Shown in pieces: positions 20,030-32,995 of a stretch of DNA of 64,000 nucleotides. Position 1 is the stretch's first letter; the number at the start of each line of letters is the position of its first letter. This DNA comes from Chrysomallon squamiferum (Eukaryota > Mollusca > Gastropoda > Neomphalida > Peltospiridae): contig CM022679.1 in the NCBI GenBank assembly GCA_012295275.1, positions 12,205,915 through 12,269,914 on the forward strand. Reading direction: 5' to 3'. The notes below the pieces were generated by a model. It did not search any database. It saw nothing but the letters and a program-made list of their open reading frames with translations, and was not told the DNA's origin. The position numbers were made by a program, and so were the translations under genes.

Positions 20030-22478
20030 GTATATTCCTTTAACAATACGTTCCTCGCTTAGATTACCTTGCCAAGAAATCAACATGCCTATATATTCGC
20101 ATATTTATGTACATTTTAATGAAACATACCTCCATATTCATAGACATTCATAAATCCGGATGAGCCAGAGGGTATAACCTCATAAACCGGTGCAAGCTGC
20201 TGACTGTGGTAGAATCTCACGTTGTTCTGGTATACTGGGTGACCTTAAGAAGAAAAAACAATTGTGAGAGCATATATACAAAGAAATTACAGCAACAATA
20301 ACAAAATAATAATACCTTGTACAGTTTTGTAATATTAAAAACAATTGTGATTAACGCGAGTAGAAAATTCTATACAAATTTTTCACTTTTTTATAATTAT
20401 ATAATCTAATATTACCTGTGGAATAAAATAATAAAGATATCTTTAATTTTAAACACCTTATTCACTAACAGAATACAAGTTCGATATTCGGATCGTCAGA
20501 ATGATAAATGAACCATTATGAGCTGGACAATGCTATTATTTTATCTAGATAGAGACAAAAGCATACGTATTATGGTTATTACAGAAAATATTTATAATTA
20601 TAGAAATTAAATTAAAGTTGATGTTTCTTTTAATATGATTCTATTGTCCCACCTGACAATAAATAAATGTTTTCCTTTTAACAATCTGAGGTCCACGGGT
20701 ACCCTGTATAGATTTTAAATTTAAAATAAAAAAATAAAAAATAAAATAAAATAAAATAAATAAATAAAATCAGTAATAATCAAACACCTGTCCGTTTCGA
20801 GTGTTAGATCTATTTCCACTCTTAAGCTACTGCTTGTCCGATTTCGCAATCGGAATTTGTCGTCTTGGACGGCTAAGCAGTGTTAACATCGGATGTCGTT
20901 TCATTCTGCCAGCATTTGCAAGTTGCTGATCCCAAGTCGAAGTTTGGCCAAATGTTTGTACCGGTTTTAACAAACTCGCCAGATTCAATATCGACTTAAA
21001 TGTTGTTGTTTTTTTGGAAGCCTATTTAAACTTTAAAAATCGAATAGGTCGAATTTTTGTTCGTTTGAACCGATTTTATTTTTTAATGACAACAACGAAA
21101 TTTTACAAACCTGGTACAGTCCTATCTGGCATTGCCCTCTGTGCACCAATCTGATCCACCCGAAAAGCAGATCCTGGACGCCCATAGTAATATCCCGCGG
21201 GTGGTGGTGGGGTGTACACACCTGGTGCATCCACCCATAATCCATTGCTGCTGACCTTTGGCAGTCCTCTCGGATCTATCTGACTAAGTGTGGATTGATG
21301 GGATTGCCGACCAGAGTCTGATGGCGATAAACTGTGAAATGTTTTCTTTTCTCTACTCCTCGATTTTCTTTTAGATCTGAAAACAGAGTTGGCTGCGTAT
21401 AAAAACTGTGTAGTAAAAAGCAAAGAGCACGTAAATCAATATCTATGTGCATCGTTTCTTTATTCTCAAGTACCACTATTTCTAAATGCATTTCTCGCCA
21501 CCTTTCCATTTCTGTTTCTCTTTACTCTCTCTCATTCTATCCCTTCTCTCTCTTTCACCATATCTTTCCCTCACACACTTTCTCGACGTCTATAGGCATT
21601 CACCATTGATTTTCTGAATGAATAAAATTCCAATTTAATAATATTAAAAATTACGCTCTATTTCCTGTCCTCTAATGATTTTACTAGTTAAGTAATAAAT
21701 CTAATTTGTCAAGCTTGAATTGTTCCAATTAGAATGGTTTATTAAATATAAATGTGCTTTGTGTTTATATTAGGATAAAGTTAGTGTAATGGTTTATCAA
21801 TCACGAATTTTATTTTTAGTGTGATATAGAATTTTAAATATTTGGAGTTGTAAATTATTTAAATTGGAGTTATTTGTCATTTAAAACCTTTAGTTCCAAT
21901 CAGTTCTGTTTTATTATTATTTAGATGACAACTCTGATGTAATTGATATAATTGTTATTTTAAAACAAAGTCAGTATTTACTCCTGTAGTACAGTAACAC
22001 AGATTTGTTTCAAGGAATGTTTTATATATGTATCTTCACGAAGATAGGAAAGTCCGTGCCATAGTCTTTAACAAATCAGTGGTGAGATGCTGTTGTAATG
22101 AGAAATCATCGCTACTTAGGAGGTCAGTAGCTCAGTTATGATCTCTCATCACCGAGAAACCTCTTCTACATTACAATATATAAAAATAAAAAACATGTTG
22201 TATCTATTTATAACCCCAATATTAGTATATTCGTCATCGTCTATACCGTTATCACCGTTATTGTCAACTTCAGCACCATCGTAATAGTCAAGTAAATATC
22301 AACGCCATCACCATTGGCATCGTTATATGACGACACATTAATTCCGAAAATAATTGTTATCAGAAAAGTGTACTTACCCACAAGAAATGTAAATGATGCA
22401 GGCAATAATCGCTACGAGCAAAACTCCCCCGGCAACGCAGCCACCGATGATAGCAGCTAATTCCGTGTCCACCGCCAT
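14414..22478 (-). CDS. Gene A: single-pass membrane protein with disordered Arg/His/Ser tail
   Basis: Unrecognised family. Six coding exons (22478-22378, 21376-21111, 20243-20130, 19854-18898, 17058-16951, 14421-14414) join in phase to give 517 residues. An in-frame TGA two codons upstream fixes the ATG. Residues 1-9 are a tiny N-terminus with no signal peptide. Residues 10-32 form one hydrophobic helix with GxxxG (G13, G17). Residues 34-45 are basic, which predicts N-out, tail-in topology. The tail has TPPPPAGYYYGRPG (89-102), YEVI (143-146), an Arg/His/Ser/Tyr/Asp tract (about 165-255), GFDNPAF (286-292), an acidic/Lys part, and PPTSPTP near the end. It is a tandem paralogue of gene B: same first-exon length, phase and helix pattern. 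Inferred role: membrane-anchored scaffold or signalling tail. The last exon is the least certain. Confidence 0.78.
14422..16950. other. Last intron of gene A (if the terminal exon is real)
   Basis: Holds (TTTA)n at 14516-14548, (TA)n at 15001-15032, long T tracts at 15121-15140 and 15289-15332, (AG)n at 16026-16078, (ATT)n at 16666-16706 and (AAT)n at 16753-16788. No other exon seen. Confidence 0.6.
16026..16078. repeat. (AG)n microsatellite
   Basis: Uninterrupted AG run; it reads (TC)n on the strand that is transcribed for gene A. Confidence 0.95.
16951..17058 (-). CDS. Gene A, exon KNITAEAFQFLD
   Basis: TACTTCTAG|GTAAAA acceptor and TTTGCAG|GTAAGA donor, 108 nt. Encodes KNITAEAFQFLDHYLSDDE, then VESPPTSPTPESGFA: an acidic helix-like piece followed by Ser/Thr-Pro sites. 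Confidence 0.78.
17059..18897. other. Gene A intron with AAT/AAAT repeats
   Basis: Contains AAT and AAC runs at 17065-17101, a poly-A tract at about 17208-17230 and AAT/AAAT arrays at about 17908-18003. No exon is supported. Confidence 0.6.
18898..19854 (-). CDS. Gene A, main tail exon
   Basis: TTCTAACTTAG|ATCTAA acceptor and GTAAAAG|GTAAAT donor, 957 nt. The first third is a short-period repeat of Arg/His, Ser and Asp/Glu/Tyr (SERYSDRHSE, SRYSERHHSH). It is followed by GFDNPAF, a Lys/Glu helix-like part, and YVYEGSVYAVPAK. Confidence 0.85.
19984..20030. repeat. (ATT)n microsatellite in a gene A intron
   Basis: Pure ATT run between the two tail exons at 19854 and 20130. Confidence 0.95.
20130..20243 (-). 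CDS. Gene A, exon HPVYQNNVRFYH
   Basis: TTCTTAAG|GTCACC acceptor and GGAG|GTATGT donor, 114 nt. Tyr-rich (VYQNN, FYHSQ, VYEVI, VYEYG); the tyrosines in VYEVI and VYEYG sit in YxxPhi or SH2-ligand-like contexts. Confidence 0.8.
21111..21376 (-). CDS. Gene A, juxtamembrane exon
   Basis: TCTGTTTTCAG|ATCTAA acceptor and TACCAG|GTTTGT donor, 266 nt. Starts with the basic stop-transfer GSKRKSRSREKK, then Ser-rich sequence and TPPPPAGYYYGRPG. It aligns with gene B's second exon at the basic start (SRKAKREKKK). Confidence 0.82.
22378..22478 (-). CDS. Gene A, start exon with the transmembrane helix
   Basis: ATG at 22478-22476. The exon begins at 22489 after TTGCGCAG, so 5' untranslated exons lie upstream. 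Encodes MAVDTELAAI, then GGCVAGGVLLVAIIACIIY; donor TGTGG|GTAAGT. From ATG to donor it is 101 nt in phase 2, exactly as in gene B. Confidence 0.82.
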
Positions 22479-22612
22479 TACTCAGTTACCTGCGCAACAA
22501 AAAGACAGCTGTGTGAATACATCTGATCATTTGTCATTCATTTATAATTGATTTCGCTGTGCTGGGAAAAAGCCCGCAGGACAGAATAGCGAAAAGTCTC
22601 ACAAGAAAACAT

Positions 22613-22651
22613 GTAATAATAATAATAATAATAATAGTAATAGTAATAGTA

Positions 22652-22704
<53 letters not shown>

Positions 22705-22710
22705 TAATAA
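22613..22710. repeat. (AAT)n/(AGT)n compound array
   Basis: AAT units, four AGT-containing units, then AAT again, about 120 bases upstream of the gene A start exon. Confidence 0.93.
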
Positions 22711-23531
22711 TAAGTAATAAAATATTCGGGAACAAGTGTAAGCCAATTAAGTTAATTAATACAAATAAAAACAGACCTATTATTATTTACTGACATTTTT
22801 CTAAGCTCAGTAAAATAAATTTTAAGAACGATGAAGAAAAGAAAAAGAAAGAAAAATTATAGAGAGAAAAAGAAGCAAGAAAATGAATTTTAAAAAAGAA
22901 ACAAAATATTTTTTCCTAAACATAAATAACCCGTTTTATAAAGTATATACATCTACAAATTATGTAAAACATGCTATTCACATTTAAGAACAATCGACTG
23001 TGTAATAACTGTGTACAAGGAAATTTTAACTACATGAGGACATTTCTGGACAAAAAGCTTTTATCAAAAAAGTCTTTAAAAACATTGCTTAGTTCAAAAT
23101 GTTCAGAATAATTTTTCAGAAATTGCTGAATTTTTAGAAAGGCCATCCCAGTTTTCTGAAAACGGAATTTTCTTAATAAAGAACGAATTATAAAACTTCA
23201 ATAATATAAAATTTACTCGTACATTCATTAACTACATATATAGGCCTACGCAGCGCATGAAGAATTTCAGCCACGTTAAAGGTAATTTATTCTCTGTTTC
23301 TAGGATATTGGTCAGTTTAATTATAATGGTAGCAGTAATAATGATGGTGGCATTAGTAACAGTAGTAGTTGTTGAATAATAGAAATAGTAATTATAGATA
23401 TGAAGATAAACATTATTGTTGCCGATGTAGACGTAACAGTATTGCGAGTAATATTGAAGTAGCGTAGTTTTGGTACTAGTGCAGTAATACCAGGAGTTAT
23501 CACAACAGTATTAGTGATTGTATAGCGAGAA

Positions 23532-23550
23532 GTAGTAGTAGTAGTAGTAA

Positions 23551-23592
<42 letters not shown>

Positions 23593-23620
23593 CAGCAGTA
23601 GCAGCAGCAGCAGCAGCAGT
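23532..23620. repeat. (AGT)n passing into (AGC)n array
   Basis: AGT/GTA units grade into AGC units at the 3' end; degenerate AGT-rich sequence also precedes it from about 23327. Confidence 0.9.
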
Positions 23621-26600
23621 ATTAGTATAATTGTTGAAAAAAATTACTTTCCCATCCTAACCTCCAAAAACATTACAAGTTACCTATATCAGATGCAGTT
23701 AGGAGCAGTTTGGTTCAGTTTTTAACAGATATCCAATAGGAACAACACCAGTTATCCTAGCATAGCAGTGTCTAACGGCAGTTTTTTTTAGTAATATTAT
23801 ACAACCGTCCACTTTAACTTTCAGGTTCGACTGTAGCCTCGGTCGATTCGTTATTTTATGCCCTTTTCCACAAACGTGTCAGTGGCTCAGTTATCCAGGG
23901 TGGCCCAAGCAGGAAGCCATAGTACGATTCATTACCGCGACAAGTCTAAATAATTACAGATATAATGGACACCCGGTAGTCAGATTGTGTTTATCAGTTG
24001 GTGCATGTAGGAGGTTGTATTTCATCCGTATATCAAATAACACTTTACTGTCCGGCAGTATCTCGTTACGACATATGAGGTAATAAGTAAAAATGTTAAG
24101 AATGTGACGTAGTGTGGTGTTCAGTTAAAACTAGGTGTGTCATTTGATCCTGATCCATTGCAGGAAAACAACTATTCTTTTCAGTAAGATATTTATTGTT
24201 GTGTATGTTACAGTGTCAAAAAAAGAAAAAAAAAAAAAAGATAATTTAAAGATTGTTAAAACTGTATGAATGTCTGTATACATGCCTAGTGTGTGTGTGT
24301 ATAAGTGTGTATGTGTGTGTTGTGTGTGTATATGTGAGTGAGTGTGTGTGTATGACTGTATGTATGAACGTACAAATGTATCAGTAGGCTTAATTTAGAT
24401 TTTCTTTAAAATTATTTTTATTTAACGATTCCAAATAGCAAGAGAAATTGTTTTTAAATAAATGAACCAAATATTTTATTTGACAGTTGTAGAATAGTAA
24501 AATAATAATAACAAGTTATAATTGCATCCGTGAATCACGACTGGTATTCATTTGTGTGGGATGATGCAGTGTGAAACATCTCTCAGTCGGATTGGCGACA
24601 ATGGTTTTGAGAAGTAATCATAATAAAAATATACATGTTTGACACTTAATAACCGTTAATAATAGAACACGCAGGTGACGTTACATATTCATTTTCAGTA
24701 AGTGCATATAAAGGGTTGTTTAAAAAGTTTATTCAGAAAAAAAAACGAAAAAAAAAACTGTCATGAAAGAGAAAAACGAATATATTGTCTTGCTAAAAAC
24801 TGATTTTGTCGATATATATTTAAATACTTGTACAAAACATTTCTTTGTTATTCCACCCACCTCGACTACCACTAAAAATGTTATCAACTAGGTCTCCTAG
24901 GGTTCAGAATCACTGACGATTCATCATATGCGCATTTTAATAAAATATGTCTAAATGTGTATTTTCCCGAAGCAACGTTATTATTATTATTATTATTATT
25001 GTTGTTTTTTTTTTTCATAACTTAAAATGGATAGCAGAATACATATTGCAAGATGGATAAAAAAAATGAAACTTTCATGAATGTATTTCCAGAAAGTGAA
25101 ATATTTTTAAAGCAAATGTTCTTTATTAATATTAAAAACCTCAGTTTGCTGTATACCACAATATTTTCTTTGTTGCTGGGAAAGAAATGTTTTAACCTTT
25201 AGGCTATTCTTTCAGTTCTTACAATACCTGCACTTAGGATTCCTCAAACAGTATTTAACATAAACTCACGTGTATACATTTTCTGCTTGAACGGATTTAA
25301 AGTAACCGACAAAGCCAGAAGTTTGTTAGTGTAAGATTTAGAGCAATTGTGTCAACAATATATGCAACCTGGGTTAAATCAAGAGACCAGAGAGAGTTAC
25401 GAGTATACACTCGATGATAGCAGTAAAATCTTGTCCAAATCATGCTACATTCTTTAACATAAACAGTAAAAGATAGTTTGGTAGTAACATAAAATTATCT
25501 TCAACAGACAAACTAGTAAGAAACAAAGGTGACAAACGAGAAAATTTGGCTCTTATTCTTGCTTTGTGTTAATAGTTTTACGTCGTTGTTACCATTAATG
25601 TTATCCACTACATTAATTAGAATTATTTTAGCAGATGATGTTTTTATCAGAAGAACTAAGTTAGGGCAACAGAAAATACAGCAACTAATACTATTTCTAC
25701 AACGATATTCATCGGTTTACTTTTCAAACTCATTATTTTATCATTTGTACATTACTTGGTCTGGTATTTAAAACTAATTAGTTCTGGGGTTAATTTTCAA
25801 GAAAAAAATATCTCATACGCCATCTCTTTTCATAGGATTACAAACATTTGTTCAAACACTGTTTTAACAGCTGTGAAGTCAGAGACTTGTTTGCTTTTTG
25901 TCTCTGTCAATGCAACGTGAATCTTCTCTGATGAAGAGAAGAATTTGACCTTTGGATATAATAGGTCAACAGATGCTGCATATTTGGAAAGACAAAGGAT
26001 GAAACAGGAATGCATGGCTGGGAATCATTTCTCAGAACACCGAAGAAGAAGAAAACGTTTACCTCTGGCAATTTTTTAAAAGTAAACTTACCCCCACCAT
26101 GTTGTGTTCAGTTATTTGAGTTACACTTTTATCATAATAATGGAGAAATTATATCAAGTTCAAAAAGCAATAATCATAATAATAGCACGTAGCAATATTA
26201 GTTCAGTTATTTATGAACAACTGATAATAAACAGATATCGGTATAATCAGAATATGTAAATTCCACAAACAACAATTTACCCTACGTTGGCAAATAAAAA
26301 AAAAAAAAAAAAAACCCCATTATTTAATGAACTATCTTAACAGTTTTAAAGAAGAAAAAATAAACGTACTATGTATGTAAGAAAATAATTATATTATCAA
26401 ATATTTTCACACATTCAAACAAAGAGTTTTAAAAACAGTATAATCGTTGGAGTTGATAAGACTCCAAGGCTAACATTTAACATGCACGAAATCCTGTTCA
26501 GCTTGGTCAAATCTGGACTTTTTTTCCTTTGCTAAAACCCGACCAGTCTGCTTTGACTGTCAGGATATTTGTCAAACTTCGTGATGCGAGGATAAACTCG

Positions 26601-28650
26601 ACTTTGGCGTTTTCACAATCCGATTCTTCAGTAATCGGATTCCACACAAACAGGAATTTCAAGGCTTTTGGCTTGGCGTCATTATCCCCTACCGTCATTA
26701 TACTGGAAAAACACGTTGCCTTACAGAAATAAATTAGAGTCGCATAATATCATTAGGACACAAAAATAGACCAGAAGGCCGTTAATAATGATATTAACGA
26801 TACACTGTGTGGGTTTTTTTAAAAATGAAAATAAACAATAAATAAACATACATATTATTCAAAAATAAATAAAATAATAAATATAACAGAATAAAATATA
26901 TATATAAATATAAAAAACAAAAATAAAAATATAAAAACAGCTATATCCATTGCTAAAACTTACTAATCGATTATTAGTGTTTTTGCTCCTGAATCCTACT
27001 GGAACCTGTGCAACTCTTGACTTAGGTAAAGAGATTTAGTAAAGAGTCAGTTATTAAATATTATAAACGTTTTTTGAAAATACATTTTATTCTAATGAAA
27101 ACGTTTTAAAATACATATTATTCTAATAACAGATTTTATGACAAATGTTTTCAACACTGTTTTTAAATGACTGTTAAAAGACCTTGTTTTGAATATGTTA
27201 GAATACATTGTCGTAAAATATTATTACGCTCATGATCAATCGCTGGTGCTTCCACTGAGTTTTCCCTTTCGGCAAATGTGCCACAGAATGTAGTATGTAC
27301 TTTCCTATCACTGAGAAAATATATACAGGTTGGGAGAATCATTTATACTAAATGCGTGGGAACGGAAATGTTTCGGATTTCGGAATATTCGAATTTTAGA
27401 ATAGAAGCAGATAGCATGAGAATAGAATCTACGTCTAAATATGAATTCCATTTATTTTTCGTATTCAGCTTACACAAATAATCGGCAGGATTTCTTAAAA
27501 TAATATTTTTAATAATTTTATACATAAAATGCGGTTTGTATACGCAAAGAAGTTCGAAAATTCTAAGACATTATTATTTCTGTTGCTCGGAAAAAGATTC
27601 GAATTTTGGAATTTCGAATTTCGGATCCTCAACCCGTTCACAATTCTTCCACGTCAGTTGATAAGTACGGCAATGCAGGTACCGAAGCGATTGTTTTTAA
27701 ATTTTTATGTTACTGTTATGCAAATTGCTTTAGATACGACGCAGCAAAATGTTTAGATTAAATGTGTTAAAGCGTTGTAAAACATTAAATCAATTGTTGT
27801 GTGTTGGAATGATGAAAATTGCACTTTTACTGAAAGAATTCTCAATATTGGAGACAAATGTCGCTCGACACAGCCTACTTTGTTTTAATGTAACGATTAC
27901 CAAGCCAAGATCTGATCACACTGTTTAGTCTCAGACCTCAGTTTGTTCCGATTTTGGCGAGCACATGGAAAAGTTATATTTGAATCTCCATTTGCAAATA
28001 GGACCGACACAAACAAAGAAACAACCTAAAAAAAGGCAACGATCGATGACACACTGAACTTTTGGAACAAACTGAGTGTGTATTTTATTAATGATTATTA
28101 AATGTTTATACCTTATATTTCCAGTTATCTACATATTTATGAGATGCACTTATACACACATACGCAGACCACCCCATACACACAGACTAGAATATATATC
28201 ACTGCTTATTTCTATTCACTTACTCCTATTATCGCCATCTAAACAAATCATACTTCAGCTCATTTTAGACTGTTTTAACTCGCTTTATAATTATATTTTA
28301 CAATTTCTATTATTTTTTGGTTATTTGACTCTGTTGCTGCTTCCGTTGTTACTTTTACTACAAGGACATTCTAACAGTATCTGCAATTGCCGACATAACC
28401 GATAATATTTCTGCCGCTATTACAGCTACTAGTAATGAGTAATATAATTACTACTATCAAAAAACCAGCATTATCACCGCTACTGCTACTGCTACTATTA
28501 CTACTGCTGCAATTATTTCTACTATTGCTACTACCTCTCTGCTGGGGCTACTACTGCCATTGCTACTATTAGATCTACAGCTGCCGCTTCTTTCATTATT
28601 ACTTATTATTAGGCAGGGCAATTATTCTGCTGCTGTTGAACTACTGCAAA

Positions 28651-28662
28651 TACTACTACTAT

Positions 28663-28730
<68 letters not shown>
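28651..28730. repeat. (TAC)n array in a wider CTA/CTG-rich zone
   Basis: An almost pure TAC run sits inside roughly 28440-28800, where imperfect CTACTG-type trinucleotides dominate. Confidence 0.93.
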
Positions 28731-28731
<1 letters not shown>

Positions 28732-28986
28732 CTGTTACAATTACTGGTATACTACTACCGCTACCACTATTATTACTGCAACTACAGCTACTGCTGTCAT
28801 CAAAAAAAGAAACACTTATTATTTCTATTATCGCCACGAACAAATTTAATACACAACCAGTCTTACAATAAATTATGGATGGTAAAAATAAGATGGAAAA
28901 CAAATTAAAAGGGAAAAGCTAATTATTAAAGTTTGCTCGCCCCTGACCACCGTGGTGTGTATATTTACATCGGCCTGTTGAGATAC

Positions 28987-29071
28987 AGGTTAGTTTGACG
29001 TCCATTCATCAACACTTTGAAGTTGTGTGGCCTGAAGGCAAGGTGTTGATGAATGGACGTCAAACTAACCT
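28987..29071. repeat. Perfect 29-bp inverted repeat with 27-nt loop
   Basis: Left arm 28987-29015 (AGGTTAGTTTGACGTCCATT and onward) is the exact reverse complement of 29043-29071, with 27 bases between. The pairing would form a long perfect stem-loop on either strand. Confidence 0.92.
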
Positions 29072-29402
29072 CTATCTTATCACTTGTTTATGTCCACTTA
29101 CACACAGTGCGAGATATCGCTAGATGAATTACCGTATGTTTGCAAACTGTGTGGAGAAACATCTCTCTCATCTGTGGCAAGCACGGACGGTCAAGTTTAG
29201 AAACAGACACCCCAGTCTTTACAGTCTCTTAGATGTTTAGATATGAAATACTGATCATTTCTAAATACAAATCCGAGATAAATTTTGAAATTTTATTTTT
29301 ACTGAATGAGAAAGAGCGACAGTGTGTGTATGTATGTATATGTACATGTGTCTGCGTGAGTGTGCGTGTGCGTCTGTATGTGTGTGCGTGTATGTGCGTG
29401 TA

Positions 29403-29413
<11 letters not shown>

Positions 29414-29481
<68 letters not shown>
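29414..29481. repeat. (GA)n microsatellite
   Basis: GA run directly following a TG/CG-rich imperfect dinucleotide tract (29320-29413). Confidence 0.95.
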
Positions 29482-29484
<3 letters not shown>

Positions 29485-32400
29485 TTTACTGTTACAGAAG
29501 TTAACAATTTGTACTTGTACATAATATTATACATGCATATAAACTGGACACGTACCTTATTGAATCTCAGTAAACATATTTCCAAATAAATTACTAAATC
29601 AACAGGAAAAGAGACAAGAAAATGAAAGCCTCTAACCAGGCCGACAGCTTCTGCTACTACAAGTTACGGAATAGTACTGTGTAGTGTTATGCTCGGACAA
29701 CCTGCTACTACACTGTAAGTCGGTGGAGAATGTCATCTGACAGCCATAATTCGAATACCTGACGACACATACATGTTTATTTGTGGCCGCTCAGCGTGCG
29801 AGATGACTTTCTGAGAAGGGTTAAGAAGCTGTTTATAGCTGGCCCAATGTTAAGAAGGTAAATGCGTCTTTCGTCTTTTATCTTCTTCTTTTCTTCATGA
29901 AATTGATTTAGATAATTCTGAGATATTTTAAGACATGTTTTAACCTGCTGTTTTTCGTCTGCTTAAGATTAGATTTACGCGAAAAATAAAAAAAAAAAAA
30001 TAAAAAAGAAAAGAGAGAGAAAAATGAAGAAGAAAAAGTAAATAAATATTTGTTAACAGAAATCATAAAATATTTCGAAATGTCTTGTTATTTATGTGCG
30101 TACATACCTTTTTATTTTCTTAAAGTGTACTTTGTAATATTGAAGTCCAAATACTTTACATATTCCGCCAACTGTTTCACTGTCCTTATTTATTGTTGCT
30201 AATCTTGGCTAATAATAAAGTTACGTCAGTAAACTGATACTTGGGAATGCAGTGAGGCCGATACTAATGTTTTCAAGCTATCTTGACAAGGATAATCTGC
30301 ATACACTGTATCAGTCAGCACACTTATACCGAGCACAGGTAGGAACGAGAAAACGTTATTACTTCTTTTGTTGGTGTAGATGACATTATGATTATTAATT
30401 AAGATATTCTGAGTTAGTGACATGGAAGTTTTTTCATAATTAAAAAAAAAAAAAAAAAAATAATAATAATAATAATAAATAAATAAATAAATGAAAACAA
30501 CCGAAAAAAAAAAAACAAAAACTAAATGTTACTTTAGAAATGCTGTGTAAATACTTTCTCCGTCTTACATGTTCTCTAATAATAATCATATAAAAGCAAC
30601 AGAAAAACCTGCAGTAAGAACAAGGAATTTGAATACATTTGTATCGTCTGTCCCACACGTGACAGAAATAACTTGGCACCAGATACGACATTACCTCAGT
30701 GTAACGAGGGTATTTGACAGTAATGCTATCATCCGGTGAAAATTTATATGAAGAACGTTTGGCATAAATTCAGATAAAAAAACAAAACAACTATGTATAT
30801 CTGTGCTAAATTTAGACAGTCAAAATACGCATACATTTTGTGGATGCAAGAAGGCATTATCTTACGCCTATTTAATTATTTCTTAATATAATGGAGAATT
30901 TGATATATACTTCGTACGTCATTACAATTCTATTTAGAAAAGGAGAAAACAAAAGATCCAAGCGGGTGCACATATACACATACCCACACAGACACAACTA
31001 TGTACATTTCAGAAGTAATGAAAGTAAAAACTGTAATAATGAATTTTTCTAAAGTCTGCGATAAAAATATATCTACTTACGATTTATACAGCTAATTGGC
31101 TAAAAGTAATTACTGGATATTAAAATGATAAAATAATGCTGTTATACTCTCTGTTGACTGAAGTCTATAATAAATTCCTTCAATTGTTATTACTTCCACA
31201 GTGGATAATCAGTTTGTTGAAGTTTTCCTGTTGCACACAGTGTTTCAATGAACCTATCCAGTGATTCGTGACGTTTCGATATTTGATCTCGCATGGAAAA
31301 CACGATTATTGTTTCATCTGTAGAACCGAAGGTTTCGTGATACACACAGACCTTCAACAACAAATGAAACAGACTACGGTCTTCATATTATAAATCAGTC
31401 TAGTGTAAGGTAGTAGAAATTAATCATGTTTGCTGGTTTAAAAAAATATATAAAAAATATATAAACTATAGGATAAAGAGAAAACGCCCCATCTGTCTTA
31501 GAAAAAGGACTATATTTTTTGTGCGTGTCAGTCTGTCGTCTGTTGTAGGTTAGGTGTCGTCTGCCTGGCCACAAATCTTCTGCAGATATCACTTGTCGAG
31601 TGCAAACATTATATCGAGCAGAAATTATTGGAAAAATCAATAAACGTGTGCAGATAATGGGCCCCGTTGTGCAACAGACATTTTAAACAGGCAAATGTGG
31701 AAGAAAAACAAAGAAAAAAAAAAACGGGTTTGTTATAATCTTTGAAGCCTTGCATTCTGCGTACAAATATTAATTCTAATTTTAGAAATGCTGTACCGTA
31801 TCGCTTCTTATCACATACGCAATAAAAGACGTTCACCGGTTGCCAAGTTTCAGTTCAACGAGTCTATTGTGTTTGGTATTGGCTAATATTTAGTTCAGTC
31901 TTTTGATTTCAGCAAAAACAAATTGGAGTTCCCAATCGCTAAAGGTGTTTGTTTTTTTCCCATATGTAACAGTCGAAGATTTTTATACATGTGTATTGTA
32001 TGTTTGTTAAAATTTTTTTCCGAATGAACTCGTGAAAGTCATGCTCTGGTTAAAATGAAGAAGAAATAAAAACGAAGGACAGACATACAGATAGATATGT
32101 CAACTAAAATGTATACACTCGGACACACGTATACATGTACTTATTACACTGGCAATAATAATGCATGCAGGCTACATTTCTTTTCATTAACAGTATTTCG
32201 TGCAATTACAGACATTTTAGAATCACCTTCGACGGTCTGAGTAAATCATTGAAAAATTGCCATATACTCTATTATGCTTTTTATTTACTGTTATTTCATT
32301 CTTTTACTCTACTTTTTTATATTTTTATCTTCGATATTACGTCACAATAAAAACAAATGCTTTCATGCATCTACTCGAATTTATTATTTTGTTAAACATT

Positions 32401-32803
32401 AGCAGTATCACTGTCATTATCAAATATAGGTAAAAAAATAAAATGTTTACTTGTAATAAGCAAACTATGTTTAGGTTTTTATTTCGTCCTTTTAGCGAAA
32501 ATTGCATATTTATACATTTTAAGCTTAAAATATTTTCTCTGTCACGTTGAGTGGTGTATGCTAATTTATCATTGTTAATAAATGCAACATAGAAAACATC
32601 TAATTCCCTTTCTATCCCTCCTCTTTTCTGCTTATTTGAGCATAAAATCATTTCTAGAGACATCTTAAGTTACACAGGTAATCCATTGTATACATAAGTA
32701 TAATTATTTACCTAAATGCTTAGCAATAGTAAACTGGAGATAAGCGTCAAATAAACCAAACATTTTTATTAAAAGGTTTGGTTAACATTTTGAAAAGGTT
32801 TGA

Positions 32804-32995
<192 letters not shown>

